Source: Torymus aiolomorphi
Taxonomy: Eukaryota; Arthropoda; Insecta; Hymenoptera; Torymidae
DNA length: 64,000 nucleotides
Direction of reading: 5' to 3'
Assembly: GCA_036365515.1 (NCBI GenBank)
Contig: CM070875.1
Span: 101,663,128 to 101,727,127 of the forward strand
A program made the translations under genes and the position numbers. Positions 1-11,605 of this stretch are shown in pieces. A model generated the notes under the pieces. The model searched no databases. It saw only the letters and a list, made by a program, of their open reading frames with translations, and was not told the origin of the DNA. Position 1 is the first letter of the stretch. The number at the start of each line of letters is the position of its first letter.

Positions 1-587
1 CTCATGTGGAATTCGGGATTTTTAGCTAATTTAATTGCATTTTGATTGTCCACGTATAAAAGTGCGCCAGTCTCACACCGATATCGGATATCACTTAACA
101 GTTTTCTTAACCAAATTGCTTCTTTAGTTGCAGTCGCAACTGCTACGTATTCAAACTCTGTCATACTCAAGGTTACTAGTTTCTGGCGCTGTGAGGACCA
201 GGTAACTGGGCCACCAGCCATACAAAACACGTGACCTCAAGTAGATCTTCGGGTTTCTACGTCGCTAGCAAAATCAGCGTCACAGAATCCCACCAGATCA
301 CACTCATTCTCACTCCTCCTATACATAAGCCCTAACTCAGTAGTTTTGGACAGGTACGCGAATACTCTCTTCACTGCGCGCCAGTGATTTAGATCAGGAT
401 TGGCCAAGTATCTACTCAGAGCATTCACAGCAAAAGCTATGTCTGGACGTGATAGTATGGCCAAAAATTTCAGTGGATCTACAGTTTTCCTATATGGCAC
501 ATTGCATTCTTCCGTGTCACCCTCGCCTGCTGGTATCAGAGTCAAATGTGGATCTGCAGGCACACATTTTGGCTTCACTTCATTCAT
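1..587 (-). pseudogene. Copia RT end and RNase H fragment
   Basis: This is the continuation of the copia polyprotein. It begins with a linker containing VPYRKTVDPLKFLAILSRPDI and SRYLANPDLNHWRAVKRVF, typical of the RT-RNase H junction. RNase H follows with LVGFCDADFASD, an in-frame TGA at 237-239, then on the same strand VAVATATKEAIWLRKLL and YVDNQNAIKLAKNP. RNase H would remove the RNA strand during cDNA synthesis. The fragment is cut by the window edge. Confidence 0.88.
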
Positions 588-594
588 TCCGTAC

Positions 595-1311
595 TTATCT
601 AAAATTTTTTCTGATATATTTACATTGATTAATTAACATGGTACATTTTGACCTATCTCTGTTTATCTCTAATCCGATGAAATAACTCGCATCACCCACG
701 GTTATCTCAAATTCATTTCTTAGAGCATCTAGAATAATATTCAGCACCTGCGCGGACTCACATGCTAACAACCCGTCATCAACGAAAATAGCTAAGTAAA
801 CTACACACTCATTCATCATACCCACTAGTACACACTTATCTGCTTCACTTTCTACAAAGCTAAATTTCGATAGAAAACTTGTGAACCTTTGGTTCCAACA
901 CAGGGGCGCTTGTTTCAATCCGTACAGCGATTTTACAAGCGAACACACTACATTACCATGAGACACTGTTACTCCTTCAGGCACTTCCATGTGCCCTTCT
1001 TCCGGTAGTTCCCCGTAGAGGAAAGCTGTCTTCACATCGAAGGTCACCATCTCCAGATCCTCTTGTCTTATGTGTGCGAGCAAGACTCTGAGAGTCTTAG
1101 CGCACAACTGGAGCGAAGGTGTCGGTGTAATCTTCTCCCTCTCGTTGCATAAAGCCCCGTGCACACAGCCGTGCCTTATAGCGAAGAATATTCCCTGCAG
1201 CATCCTGTGTGGTCTTAAAAACCTACTTGGAGTTGATGGTCTTCTTGTTCTGGTCCCTTGAGATGGTTTTTCAGGTGTTGCATTTTCTGTGAGCTTCGAG
1301 CTCCTCCTCAA
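595..1311 (-). pseudogene. Copia reverse transcriptase fragment
   Basis: Reverse transcriptase motifs of the copia type are visible: VTFDVKTAFLYGEL, SLYGLKQAPLCWN and the active-site box AIFVDDGLL (FVDD in place of the usual YVDD). The enzyme would copy the element RNA into DNA. The first ~70 residues read in this frame do not fit the family, so the true frame entered later from the integrase side. A frameshift at about 590-600 moves the continuation into the next fragment. Confidence 0.92.
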
Positions 1312-2341
1312 TGGCCTCGAGCCATTTTGTAGATTCTGGGCTATTGACTGCTTCCTGGAAGCTTTCAGGTAGATCGTAAGTTGCTGCGTTTACCTCGTAC
1401 TTGACTGGCCTCCTCTGTTGAGCTCTGTCTCTAAGCTGCCTGGGAGCTTCTGCTGGTTGTGCGACAGCTGGGGCCTGAAATTCTTCTTGAACAGCTGCGA
1501 CCGGTTGATTATCTTCAGCTTCTTGGGCGGGCTGCACTGCTCCTTGAACAGGCTCAGCTGCTTCTGGGTGATCATCGAAAGAGAACCAAGACTCTCCCTG
1601 CGTGGAGTCTTGTTCGGCTCCTTCAGTTTGTGTTTCTTTTTCGTTGAATGTCACATGTCTCGAGACAGATATTTTCCTTGTGTCAAGACTGTATAGTCTG
1701 TAGTTGGAGGAATCGCCTTCATATCCAACCAGCAGAACTCTCTTTGATCTGCTATCGAATTTCTTAATAGATTGCTTCGGCATCAGCATATATCCCGTTG
1801 ATCCAAAGACTCGAGCGTGTTCCAGATCAGGCTTCTTACCTGTCCAGATTTCATAGGCAGTCTTTTTTCTGTCTTTCACAGATGGTAGGACTCGGTTGAG
1901 TAAGTAGACTGCTGTGTTGCAGGCTTCCGCCCACAGGTTACTTGGTAGATTCTTTCCTAGCAGAAAGGTACGTGTGCACTCAACCACAGTCCGGTTGTCT
2001 CTCTCGGCTCTACCATTCTGCTCAGGTGTGTACGTGGCAGAAAGTTCGTGCACTATTCCAAGGAACGTCAAGTAATTTTTCAGTTTTTCATTTATGTACT
2101 CACGCCCGTTGTCACTTCGGAAATTCTTGATAGTCCTACCGAACTTGTTTCTTAAGTCCTTCTCATATTTGATGAAACAGTCTGACACGTCGGCCTTGTG
2201 CTTCATAAAGTAGATGTGTCGAAAACCTGACGCGTCGTCCTTGAATAGCACGTAGAAGCGGGCACCTCCGAACGACTCTACGGACATTGGGCCGCAGACA
2301 TCAGAATGGATGAATTCTCCTGGAACTGTGCTTCTTTCCAC
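1271..2341 (-). pseudogene. Copia integrase core fragment
   Basis: This is an rve-type integrase core that would insert the cDNA into the host chromosome. Visible catalytic-region motifs are HSDVCGPM (first Asp), FRSDNGREY (second Asp) and TPEQNGRAERDNR (Glu). It is followed by the copia-typical segment with LWAEACNTAVYLLNR and a glutamine- and proline-rich linker towards RT. The frame is open for 356 codons, but it is joined to its neighbours only through frameshifts. It lies between the protease and RT fragments, as expected for copia. Confidence 0.92.
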
Positions 2342-3045
2342 AGTTTTGTTGAACGGCAGCTTGTGTGCCTTCCCGAATTGACAGGGTTCGAGAAAAACTC
2401 ACGTGAGTCCTTGAACTTGACTCCAGTCACGAGTTCATTCGCTGTCAGCTCTTTCATTGCTCGCACGTTCAAATGGCCGAGGCGTTCGTGCCAAGTTCCC
2501 ATGCTGACCTCTGACAGATTGGCTTCTACCCTACGCGGTTTCTCTTGTATGAATAACCAATACGTCTCGTTCGGTCTCTTCAACACATGCGCGATAGTTG
2601 TATCCGCTTGCGTAATCCTGCCAGTTTCGCTCGAAAACGACACTTCGAGGCCTCGCGCCGTGCAGACACCTAGAGACAAAAGATTCTTCTTCAACTCCGG
2701 CATATGAAGCACTTTTTCGATTCGCGACGATAACCACTGGCCGTTTACTAGTTTCTCAATCTCGATCACGCCCTCACCGACGATCTCGCATTCTCTGTTG
2801 TCTCCAAGCACCACTGTGCTCCCATCCCTTCTCGGATAGTACTCTGCAAACCAGTCTGCCCGGGAGGTAAGGTGTGCCGAGGCTCCGCTGTCGAGAAGCC
2901 AGCCATCTGCTTGGTCGATGCTCAGAAGCTTCCTTTTCTGTTCGGCAGATGGCTCCACCGATTTCTCATTTGAATTGCTCGGTGTGCTTTGCCGAACCGT
3001 TGCGATCAAGACGCTATGCTCGTGCGTCGACTCTCCCTTTTTCAC
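2278..3045 (-). pseudogene. Copia protease and pre-integrase region
   Basis: The reading frame contains the aspartic protease signature LLDSGASAHLT near residue 50. It continues into the pre-integrase segment, with WHERLGHLN supplying the histidines of the zinc-binding motif. The protease would cut the Gag-Pol polyprotein and the pre-integrase segment precedes the integrase core. After about position 2396 the frame drifts from the family pattern, and the next cysteine pair and integrase core are read in another frame, so a frameshift separates them. The first residues are arbitrary because the upstream gag is missing. Confidence 0.88.
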
Positions 3046-4125
3046 AACAGGCTGATGTTCTCATATATGAGATCTCATATGAGATCTGGTGTCTGAAATA
3101 CTCGTATGAAATCTCATAGTTACGCGCGGGAAAAGGATGAAAAATAGGTTGCTTATAAAATGGTTAGTAAACTTAAAGCACTTTTGACTAGCCTATAAAT
3201 TTATATAAATGTGGCGTCGGGCCCGCCAAGTATGTATGGGAGAACGGAGGACCACCCCTGCTAGAGCAGCTCTAGACTTCATTTGTCCTCCCAAGATGCG
3301 TAATATTATAGAAAGTTCAAAATTGAGAAAGAATAATGAAGAATGAGGATGTGTTGGTAATTGTGTAATTTTTTTATATAGGCTTTGACTTGTAAATATC
3401 TGAACAAATTCTTATGAATTTTAGACGTAAAAAAAGACATTATAGTTATATAATTAAATAATTTTCGCCCACACGGGCGTAAAGTATGGAGGTTCTGTAA
3501 AATTTTCTAGGAGTATGTGAATTATTAAGCCTCTTGGGTGTTAAGTAGTAGGTACTTTATGCCTGCTGGCTGAATAATTTTGAGTAGATACGAAAAGTTC
3601 TATTATGTCAGTCAAGTTAACTTATGGGTCCTTGACTACAATAAATTGATTTCAGTATTTTCTTGTGTTTAACTTATATAGAAAGTTGAACAAATTTGAA
3701 TACATTTCTGAGAATAGTCAAACAGTTGTTTCGAAGAGTTGTTTGCCTTACTTGACTATCGATAATTGATTTCAGAATTTTCGTTTGTTTGATTTGCAGT
3801 GAATAATTTGAATGTATTTAGTTACATATAATTTGTTCAGCATCAGCATACATTGACTCAAAGAAGTAAAAACTTTTTCACTAGTATTTATTTGATTTCT
3901 TTTAAAAAATCATAAATATTATTATTTTATAGACTAAAAAACCTCTATACTTGCCTTATTTTATACTTTCGTGGAAAGTTTTATATTAACAATATTATTA
4001 TTTGTACAGTCATATAAAAAACGATTTGTAGAAAGTGCTTATTGAATAGATGAAGATTAGAAGAAATAATTTTACATAATATAAAACAGTAGAAAAAGGT
4101 GGTCCCAGAAACTACCTTTTTAAAC
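3046..4125. other. Non-coding stretch with local repeats
   Basis: No gene is seen. At 3057-3082 there is a short palindromic run built on GAGATCTCATATGAGATC, directly where the copia coding sequence ends, so it may mark the junction that removed gag. At about 3630-3700 and 3750-3820 a segment containing TTGACTA..ATTGATTTCAG..ATTTTC is present twice in direct orientation. The rest is AT-rich. Confidence 0.5.
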
Positions 4126-4129
4126 ACAG

Positions 4130-4216
4130 ACACGCACGCACGCACGCACGCGCGCCCACACACACACACGCACACACGCACGCACGCACGCACGCACACA
4201 CACACATATATATATA
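4130..4216. repeat. (CA)n/(CG)n-interrupted microsatellite
   Basis: Alternating CACA, CACG and GCAC dinucleotide blocks followed by a short TATA run. It produces a spurious open frame on the minus strand that should not be called a gene. Confidence 0.95.
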
Positions 4217-4239
4217 TTATCTGAGTAATAATTAACAAT

Positions 4240-5183
4240 TAAATTTAGGTATTCGACTAACCCCTAGTCCGGATTTCCCCCATGCAGTAGGTAGTTGGTC
4301 GATTCATTGTAGCATGAATCGGCAAAACTACTAAAGATTGAGGTGTATGATCCATCCCAGTCTTAGGAGACTAATATTCGTGTCTCCGTTGCAACCTAGC
4401 AAGTCTCTCTCGTTCTAGTCCCCGAATTCGCGGCGAGTTATTGTCTATAGGTAAAGGAATGACTGATGTCCTTGGGCGACATCCGAACAAATTTATAAGC
4501 CTGCCCTTACGTCGAAGTATCCTCACTTCTCACGTAACAACAGAAATAATGGTGGAGAACGTGGTTGCCCGCCCTCACCTAGAAATTTTAATTCTCCTCC
4601 TTTTGGAGGAACTTTTAATCAATAGTTCTTCTTCGACCCTTACATCCCTTTTCGCCCTATCTAGGAAATTTCAGTTTTCATCCGGGTTGAAATTCCGGTT
4701 TAGGAAGCTGTTGATAGAAAGGTTAATTTAACGTACACTCTTCATTTTCGATCGAAAATATAACCTCAAAATTTAATTCCTGTACTTCCTAAATTCAATT
4801 TATCGTTTTCTGCTCTCTATTTCTCTCTACATCTATTCACTCTATATTTTTATTATCTCGCGCAAATAGAATTAATTATGATGTATTGTTAATGTTTATA
4901 TACATAAAATTATTAAGAAATAATCAATTAATTTCTAACTAGAGTCAAAAATTGGAAACTGCATTAATTACTTTTCTATGGGTTTTAAATTAATTTATTA
5001 AAATTAATTAATTCCTTGATAAAAAACTTCAATAGATTTATTTAAGATAAAAAGATTTGATTTCAAACCCATTGGTCGGTTCAGATTATATTCCTGTCAA
5101 TTAACGAGTGTACTGTGAAAAATAATAATTAACCCCTCAACAGCGAATACCCAGACGATTTCCCCTTTCTTGATTTATATTTT
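4240..5183 (+). other. Region 5' of gypsy gag, possible degraded 5' LTR
   Basis: This stretch is AT-rich and has no convincing gene. A short segment at about 4528-4670 reads as Asn/Gly/Pro/Phe-rich peptide with stops and could be the tail of an older gag. The right end reads CGTGTAACA at 5184-5192, the inverted counterpart of the TGTTACG that begins the putative 3' LTR at 13694. The 5' LTR may therefore end there, but I could not match the rest of this stretch to the 3' LTR. Confidence 0.35.
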
Positions 5184-5359
5184 CGTGTAACACCAGGGTA
5201 GCACCCGTGTATATACAGTGTGGGCTTCTAGTTTCCCTTACTTATGAAGAACTTCCGGGCAAACAAGAACAACAGGGAAATTTCCCTTGAAGGACTAAAT
5301 AGGAAAAAGAATATCGGGAATTTTCCCACACCGTTTCTTTACACCAGAAATCAAGAACG

Positions 5360-6796
5360 ATGCCGGAAGTTGCTGCTATGGGAACGCAGGGTGCGGTTAA
5401 TGCCACAGATTGTTCTCAACTAATGGTAACTATGGCTAACACCATGGCTATGCAAACCGCTGTAGCCAGTATACCAGTCTTCGATGGAGGAAATGTACCT
5501 TTGAAGGATTTTATTCAAGATGTCCGAAATGCAGCTGCCGATATCTCACCGGTTCAACTCTCCTCTTTTCTCAAGAAGGTGCTAAGTAGATTACGAGGGG
5601 CCGCCAGAAATTCGACATTTGGAGTAGCTTTCAACTCCGTGGACGTTCTTGTTCGACATTTAAAGTAACGATTTGCCCTCGGAAAAACCTTTACTTATTA
5701 TTATGCCCAATTAAACGACCTTCGCATGAAACAAGGCGAAACTGTCGGTGATTTTAGAGATAGACTAAACATCTTACTCATGGTAGCGGAAAATGCCCTT
5801 AGAGAAGATAAAGGTGAAGCCTACTCCAATGACATGGTGGTTCCAGTAAGAGAAGTCGCTATAGATATTTTTATCCGAGGCCTACCAAGTCACCATAGCA
5901 TTGTAATCGATGCAACCCATCCTGTCGATCTAGATGCTGCATCTAAGGAAGCCGTCAGGATCGAGTCAAGAATCCGATCAAAAATACTGCCAGAATCAAG
6001 ATCGAGCCATTACGATTCGCACTGATATGAAGACGATGAAATATCCGCCAATGTCTCAAGGAACAACACGCGATATTATGATAATCAGCGCCCCTATAAT
6101 AGTCAATACAACGTCCATCATCCTCAACATCGCTCGTCTGATGGTCGGAATCAGCAGTCATCGCAGCCGGCATTTATAGGATATATGGATCAACCGGATA
6201 ACCAACCTCCAGCTCTGAATGCATACTACGACGAGCAGCCTGGCAGCCCTGAATCAGCAGGTTATGAGCCGCCATTTATTGGGTACACCGTTCTGAATCA
6301 CCGAGAGCCGTACCAGAGATACCAAGGAGAAATATACCCACAATCAGATAGAACATACCCTCGTAATAATAATTACCAAGGAGCAACCAGTTATCAAGGA
6401 CCGCGAGGAAATTACAACGCAAACCCCCGCTTCCCATCAAACCAATACCACCAAAGCTATCAGAATTCAAGATTTCCACCGAGGGACCGTAGAGAATTCG
6501 ATCAGAGGAACCCAAGATTATACTATCCCTCTGGACCACCACTAGAACCGCAAACCCGATACCCTATGCCACCAACCCGCAACCCATCTAATCAACCTAA
6601 CCAGACCGGTCATTTAAACCCGAAGGAGGCTCGCCCCGAACCCCAGGAAGCGAGCCAGCCGATCGCACCAATGAACACTGCTCAGCCGAACCCAACACCC
6701 AACAGAGTTTATGTACTGCAACGAAACCAGCACACAGGATTGCTTCCTGTGGGCCGGCTGAGGGAACCGAGGGACCAGAAGATGACCCCACTGTAG
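5360..6796 (+). pseudogene. Gypsy gag with two in-frame stops
   Basis: One frame runs from the ATG at 5360 to TAG at 6794, interrupted by TAA at 5666 and TGA at 6023. The N-terminal half matches the retrotransposon Gag pattern (VPLKDFIQDVRNAA, MKQGETVGDFRDRLNIL). The C-terminal half is rich in Pro, Asn, Tyr and Gln with many PRY/NY repeats, and no CCHC zinc knuckle was seen, as in many errantivirus Gags. The product would form the particle shell. The next frame (protease) starts at the very stop codon in another phase, suggesting gag-pol expression by frameshifting in the ancestor. Confidence 0.85.
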
Positions 6797-7353
6797 TGCG
6801 GCTGCGAGTCCCGGAGGGGCATTATCCGTGGCTCCAATTTATGATTGATAACGGAGCTGCGGTTAACATCATTAAGATCGGATCCTTGCCCTCAGATGAT
6901 CTGGTGGACACCGATCAGGCAGTACCTCTAACCGGAATAAGCGACCTCTCTATCGACACCTATGGCACAACGACGCTACATCTGAGGGATCGCCCGGTCA
7001 CGTACGTTGTAGTGAAAGATGACTTCCCCATTGGACAAGACGGAATACTCAAACGAGATTATCTCAGACATGAACATGCAGTCATATCCTGTTACTACAA
7101 TGCTCTTATGATTAGTGGGGACGTTATGCACCCCCTTCCATTTATTGATCCTCACTCAGAGTAGAGCATTGGTGATGTTTCGGTTACTGAGGACGCTAGA
7201 CACCTAGGAGAACTTGACTCTGCCAATCCCGGGGATGATCCACCAGTATCACCAGCTAGGGTGATGTGTACAATACCACGTAGAACCCGACAGGTAGTGA
7301 GAATAAATGTAACAAACCCCAAGAGGAAGGACACCTGCCGCGAATCGACCTAG
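6796..7353 (+). pseudogene. Gypsy retropepsin-like protease region
   Basis: The frame opens right at the gag stop in a different phase. It contains FMIDNGAAVNIIK, in the position of the retropepsin D-[ST]-G catalytic loop but with Asn after the Asp. Downstream it reads PIGQDGILKRDYLR, like the conserved flap/second-hairpin part of errantivirus proteases. A TAG lies at 7162-7164 and the same frame stays readable to TAG at 7351. It would process Gag-Pol. The D-N-G triplet predicts loss or weakening of activity if not a late mutation. Confidence 0.78.
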
Positions 7354-8348
7354 GATATGGCGATGTATACCTCGGCGAAGCCATAGTTAAGGTCCAAGAG
7401 GACGGAGGCTGTTATGTCATGGCCAACAACACCAGGGACGAAGACGTGTCATTTGAAGTAGATGCGAAAGAACTCATACCCTTCGAATTCGCATCTTTAG
7501 ACTTCGAGTCCGGAGCAGAAGAAGACATTCCGGTGGCCGCAGATAATCCGATCACCGACAAAGGAACCCGCGTCTCGCGGTTAAAAGAGCTTATTTACGT
7601 TAAACATCGTAATGAGGAGGAGAAAACTCATATAAACAAGCTATTGGAAGATTTTCCCCATGTATTCCTGTTACCAGGGGACCTGTTACCCTGTACCAAT
7701 GCAGTTGAACATCATATTCCTTTAGAAAACAATATACCGGTCAATGCGCAACAATATCGCCACGCCGTGATACACAAGGAGTTAATCGAAAAGGACATCC
7801 AAGGGAAACTTAGAGATGGGATTAATGCAACCTTAAGTAGTCCCAATAACTCACCCATCTGGATCGTTTCCAAGAAGCCAGATTCTCAGGGCAACCGGCG
7901 CTGGGGAATGGTAGTTGATTTTCGAGATCTTAATCAAAGACCGATCGGAGATGCCTACCCTCTCCCAAATATCACAGATATTTTGGACCAACTGGGAGGT
8001 ACCATGTACTTCTCGGTTTTCGATCTTGCCTCAGGATTTCATCAGATCAAGATGGCTGTAGAAGACCAACGGAAGACCGCATTTTCGACCCCAGGAGGAC
8101 ATTATGAATACAAGCGAATGCCCATGGGACTTAAGAATGCCCCATCTACTTTCCAACGACTCATGGATAAAATAAAGAGAGGACTAGACTGCAAAGAAAC
8201 CCTGGGTTACATGGATGATGTGATCAACCATTCTAACACTTTGGCCGAGCATGATAAAAGGGTAAGACAATCTTTCTCTCGCCTCGCTCAGACTAACTTA
8301 GTTCTATTGTATAACCCGATAAAGTCCATTTCCTCCGAAAGGAAGTAG
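7329..8348 (+). pseudogene. Gypsy reverse transcriptase
   Basis: After a frame change near 7330 the frame reads through the whole RT palm and fingers. It includes VEHHIPLENNIPVNAQQYR, SPIWIVSKKPDSQGNRRW, VVDFRDLNQRPIGDAYPLPN, FSVFDLASGFHQI and the active-site box LGYMDDVI. This is the TED/17.6 type of gypsy RT. The frame ends at 8346-8348, inside the segment that normally connects to RNase H, where two closely spaced frameshifts occur. Confidence 0.93.
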
Positions 8349-8367
8349 CGTTCCTAGGACATATGTA

Positions 8368-9465
8368 AGTAAACGCGGAGTCGAATCCGACCGCGAAAAG
8401 GTTAAGGCTGTCAGAGAATTTCCTCGCCCGAAAGGAGTAAGAAACATAAGGGAATTTTTCGGCCTCATGGGTTTCTATAGGCGCTTCATCAAGGACTACT
8501 CAAAGATAGCTAAACCCCTGTACGACCTCACCCAAAAGTTTAATATTCTTAAGGAACGGCTATGCAGCCGGCCAATTCTGATTCTGCCTAACTTCTCGAA
8601 ACCTTTTATTCTGACAACGGATGCGTCCAATGAGGCCATTGGAGCCGTGCTAAGCCAAATTCAAGAGGACGAGGACGACCCAGTCTCATATTTATCGAGA
8701 ACCCTCAACAAGGCCAAAAAGAACTACAGCACGACCGAGAAAGAATCCCTAGCAGTATTATACGCCCTTAATCACTTCCGACCTTACCTACTAGGTCGAA
8801 ATTTCAGCCTAGTTGTGGATCACGAACCTCTAAATTGGATGCACAGTAGAAAGGACCCTGGTCAAAGGCTCATGTGGTGGATATTTAAATTTACTGGCTA
8901 TGAATATATCTTTAAATATAAGCCAGGTAAACTTAACTGCAATGCTGACGCCCTTTCCCGCAATCCGGTGGAAAAGCCCACAGAGGAAGATATCAATCAT
9001 GCTTTGCCGGGGATAAAAATCTTAGTCCTCAAAGAAAAGAAGGTCGCAAGACATCCCGCAGTCCAAGATCTAAGTGGAAACCCCAATAAAGCCCCGACCC
9101 CGACCATTACCAGTGGACAGCGAGTAAGACCCCGGTTACATTCTGCCCCAGAGCCCCCTGCTAATAATAATCCCAGGAAGCCCGGAAGACCTATTAGGTC
9201 CAAAACCCGTAAAGTGGCTCCCGCCCTAAACCACAGCACAATAGCACAACGCACAAGAGGAAAGCTCAAGGCGGATATCCCGGATCCAGGTACCACTCCT
9301 AAAAGTGATTTGAGCCTAAAACAGGTACCTAAAGAACCCAAGACAGTACAAGCCAATTCCGTAACCGAGGATCATGATTCCAACCGAGGACGAACCAATA
9401 CGTATATGCGTCCGCCCACTATCCCAGCGCCACTAGACGTTTCCTTAGAACCCCAATCCCGGTAG
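8368..9465 (+). pseudogene. Gypsy RNase H and C-terminal linker
   Basis: The frame from 8368 continues the connection domain (REFFGLMGFYRRFIKDY) and the RNase H fold. Visible motifs are LTTDASNEAIGAVLSQ, YSTTEKESLAVLYALNHFRPYL, VVDHEPLNWM and NCNADALSRNP, with the Asp and Glu catalytic positions in place. The last ~150 residues are a basic, proline-rich linker. The enzyme would degrade the RNA template. The frameshifts at 8330-8370 separate it from RT, and a TAG closes it at 9463. Confidence 0.92.
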
Positions 9466-10209
9466 CCCCTCGACAACCTTTTGTGCTCAACGAGAATCGA
9501 AATATAAGTCTCCGAAGCTGATGATCTACCTCCTATATACAACCCCCAATGCAGTGGGTTAAGGATCGACGATACTAACTTCTCGTTCGAAGAAGGCCAA
9601 TCTCCTCACGAAAAGGAAGAAGACGAAGCCCACACCGACGACTCATTCGCGTCCAACCAAACCGATGTCGAGGTATCAGCCGTTCCGGTAAGCGAAACAG
9701 ACCAACAAAAGGAGGATCGCCATACCACTCTTAGCCAGGAGGAGCTTCAAAAGTTTACCGCTTCGAGGAAAGCATCCGCCTGCATAAAGAGAAATCACTC
9801 GCAGCCCACGAAGAGGAAGAAGAAGTCATTAATTTCCTGACACACTTCTTTGGCGGAGACAAGGTAGGCGGACAACTGTAAACCATCCTGGATGGCATGG
9901 ATCCTATAGACCGATTCTGTCATGGCCGAGAGAATCCACAATTTAGTCAGACGAATCCTCAATGAGTGTAGTCAACAGGACTCAGACCAGTCGGACGAGG
10001 AGTCCATTGCTCTGGAGAATGGCAATAAACCATCCACCTCTCGACTGCCTTCTGTGGAACCCACCGCTCCTATGGCCAAAAGCACCTCTATGGTTCAGGG
10101 ACCCCAAAGTCGATTTGTCCATTTTCTTTAATTTGGAAGAAATCCGTGAGAAAACTGACAGGACAAGGGAGGACTCGCCGATCAACCTAAAGTTCGACCA
10201 TGTTTATCT
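9466..10209 (+). other. Spacer between gypsy RNase H and integrase
   Basis: This stretch is rich in Asp/Glu/Ser codons in broken frames, for example 9922-10131 (MAERIHNLVRRILNECSQQD and an acidic tail). It fits the variable linker between RNase H and integrase in this clade but has no domain I can name. Confidence 0.5.
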
Positions 10210-11235
10210 ATGCATCAGCAATTCGACCCTTTAAACCAATACAAGAGCCAGCCCCCGTCAGCTGACCCGATCGAAGTACCCCCAATGGAAGTACCTTCCT
10301 CGGATTCAAGCCTTACTCAGGACAGGCGACCCACATCACCCCTCACGTTGAAGACCAATGTTGCCTCTTCTCAACAATGTATCACATACAAAAGAGATAA
10401 TATTGTGCACTTTATCGCTAAAGACTATAACATAAGTGATACTGTAGGGCTTTTGCTAACAGAAATTGGAGCTATTGACCCAAAATTCTGGAAGATCCAG
10501 AAATCTCAAATACTCACCACACACTTCAAGAATCTCAATGTATTCTCCTTGGTAGTGAAAGAGAGACACTCAGGCCCAACCGATTGGGTCATCATGAAGC
10601 GGACGCTCCAACGTCTCCGAAGGGTACTCTTGAGGAAAAATCTCTCTAGTTTTCGCATAGCTCTTCGTGGCGACCTCATAGATGGAATCGACCCCTGCTG
10701 TTTAATTGATGAATTATCTAACACCTTTAGTGGAACGCCTATCGACGTTACCGTATATTATGGCCAACTTGAACTACCGAAGTTAGAAGAACGAAAGTCG
10801 ATCATCGAGACTCTCCACGAAAGCTTCATCGGAGGACACAAGGGAATAAACCAAACGTATCGAAAAATTCGGGAAAGGTATTACTGGCCCTGCATGCGCA
10901 ACGATGTCCTTGACTATGTTAGGTGCTGCCCCCAATGTCAGGAAAAGAAGATCGAAAGTGTCAGTACGCAGGAGCCCATGATCGTCACCGATACCCCGAT
11001 CGAAGCCTTTGATAAGGTTTCAATAGACATGGTGGGAAAATTACGCACTACCCCCAGAGAAAATTGTTACCTGCTGACTATGCAGTGTAATTTGACAAAA
11101 TACCTCGTTGCCATTCCCATACCTAACCTGAAGGCCTCTACCATTGCGGACGCCCTAGCCAGACATCTCATATGCCAATTTAGAGCACCATGGGCCATGC
11201 AACCGAGAAACCAGTTTCCTCTCCGAAATTGTTGA
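10210..11235 (+). pseudogene. Gypsy integrase, zinc-binding domain and partial core
   Basis: The last ~150 residues carry the HHCC zinc-binding module (LHESFIGGHKGINQTYRKI, then VRCCPQCQEKK) and the beginning of the DDE core (FDKVSIDMVGKL with the first Asp). The upstream part is a conserved errantivirus segment with no enzyme motif. The frame closes soon after NLKASTIADALARHLI. The second catalytic Asp block is absent, so a deletion or frameshift destroyed the active site. The fragment is continued by the next entry in other frames. Confidence 0.88.
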
Positions 11236-11420
11236 GGGACTCCTACGACTATTCCAGATCCATCATCTCACGACCTGAGCTTGTCACCCCCAAACTAATG
11301 GATCTTTAGAACGCAGTCCCGCTCCTCTAATAGACTTCATTAGGACTTATTCCGAGAAATATGACGACTGGGATAACTTGGCCTCCTTCGCCACATTCAT
11401 ATATAACAAATAACAAGGAA
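11236..11420 (+). pseudogene. Gypsy integrase core tail
   Basis: Broken-frame translation reads LLRLFQIHHLTT, ACHPQTNGSLERS and FIRTYSEKYDDWDNLASFAT, which is the C-terminal half of the DDE core including the catalytic Glu. One in-frame stop lies between the first two blocks. Confidence 0.75.
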
Positions 11421-11605
11421 CAACGGACTTGATGTATAACCCACCTTGGAACCGACCACTGCAATGCCGCTCTAAATAAAAACCTCATGGAAATCAAACT
11501 ACAGACACTCAGTCACCTACATGGGGACATCAAACAGGCAGCTATGGCCATGGATACCCAAACTAAAGGCGATCCATTTTCAGTCAGAAATATCCGAGCG
11601 CGTAG

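Larger units (their letters stand above)
1..3045 (-). mobile_element. Ty1/copia retrotransposon, decayed, no gag
   Basis: Read on the minus strand, the domains follow the copia order: protease, GAG pre-integrase, integrase, reverse transcriptase, RNase H. The frame changes several times and there are in-frame stops, so this is a dead copy. The RNase H part runs off the left edge, so the 3' LTR is outside the window. To the right of 3045 the sequence stops looking coding before any gag appears, which means the 5' part was lost or replaced. The copia assignment is safe because integrase lies before RT; the family within copia is not determined. Confidence 0.93.

Noticed and set aside
3981..4238. 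Minus-strand frame of 85 codons
   Set aside because: Most of it is translated CA repeat.
9922..10131. 69-codon ORF as a separate gene
   Set aside because: It lies inside the gypsy pol spacer in an order expected for the element, with no independent support.
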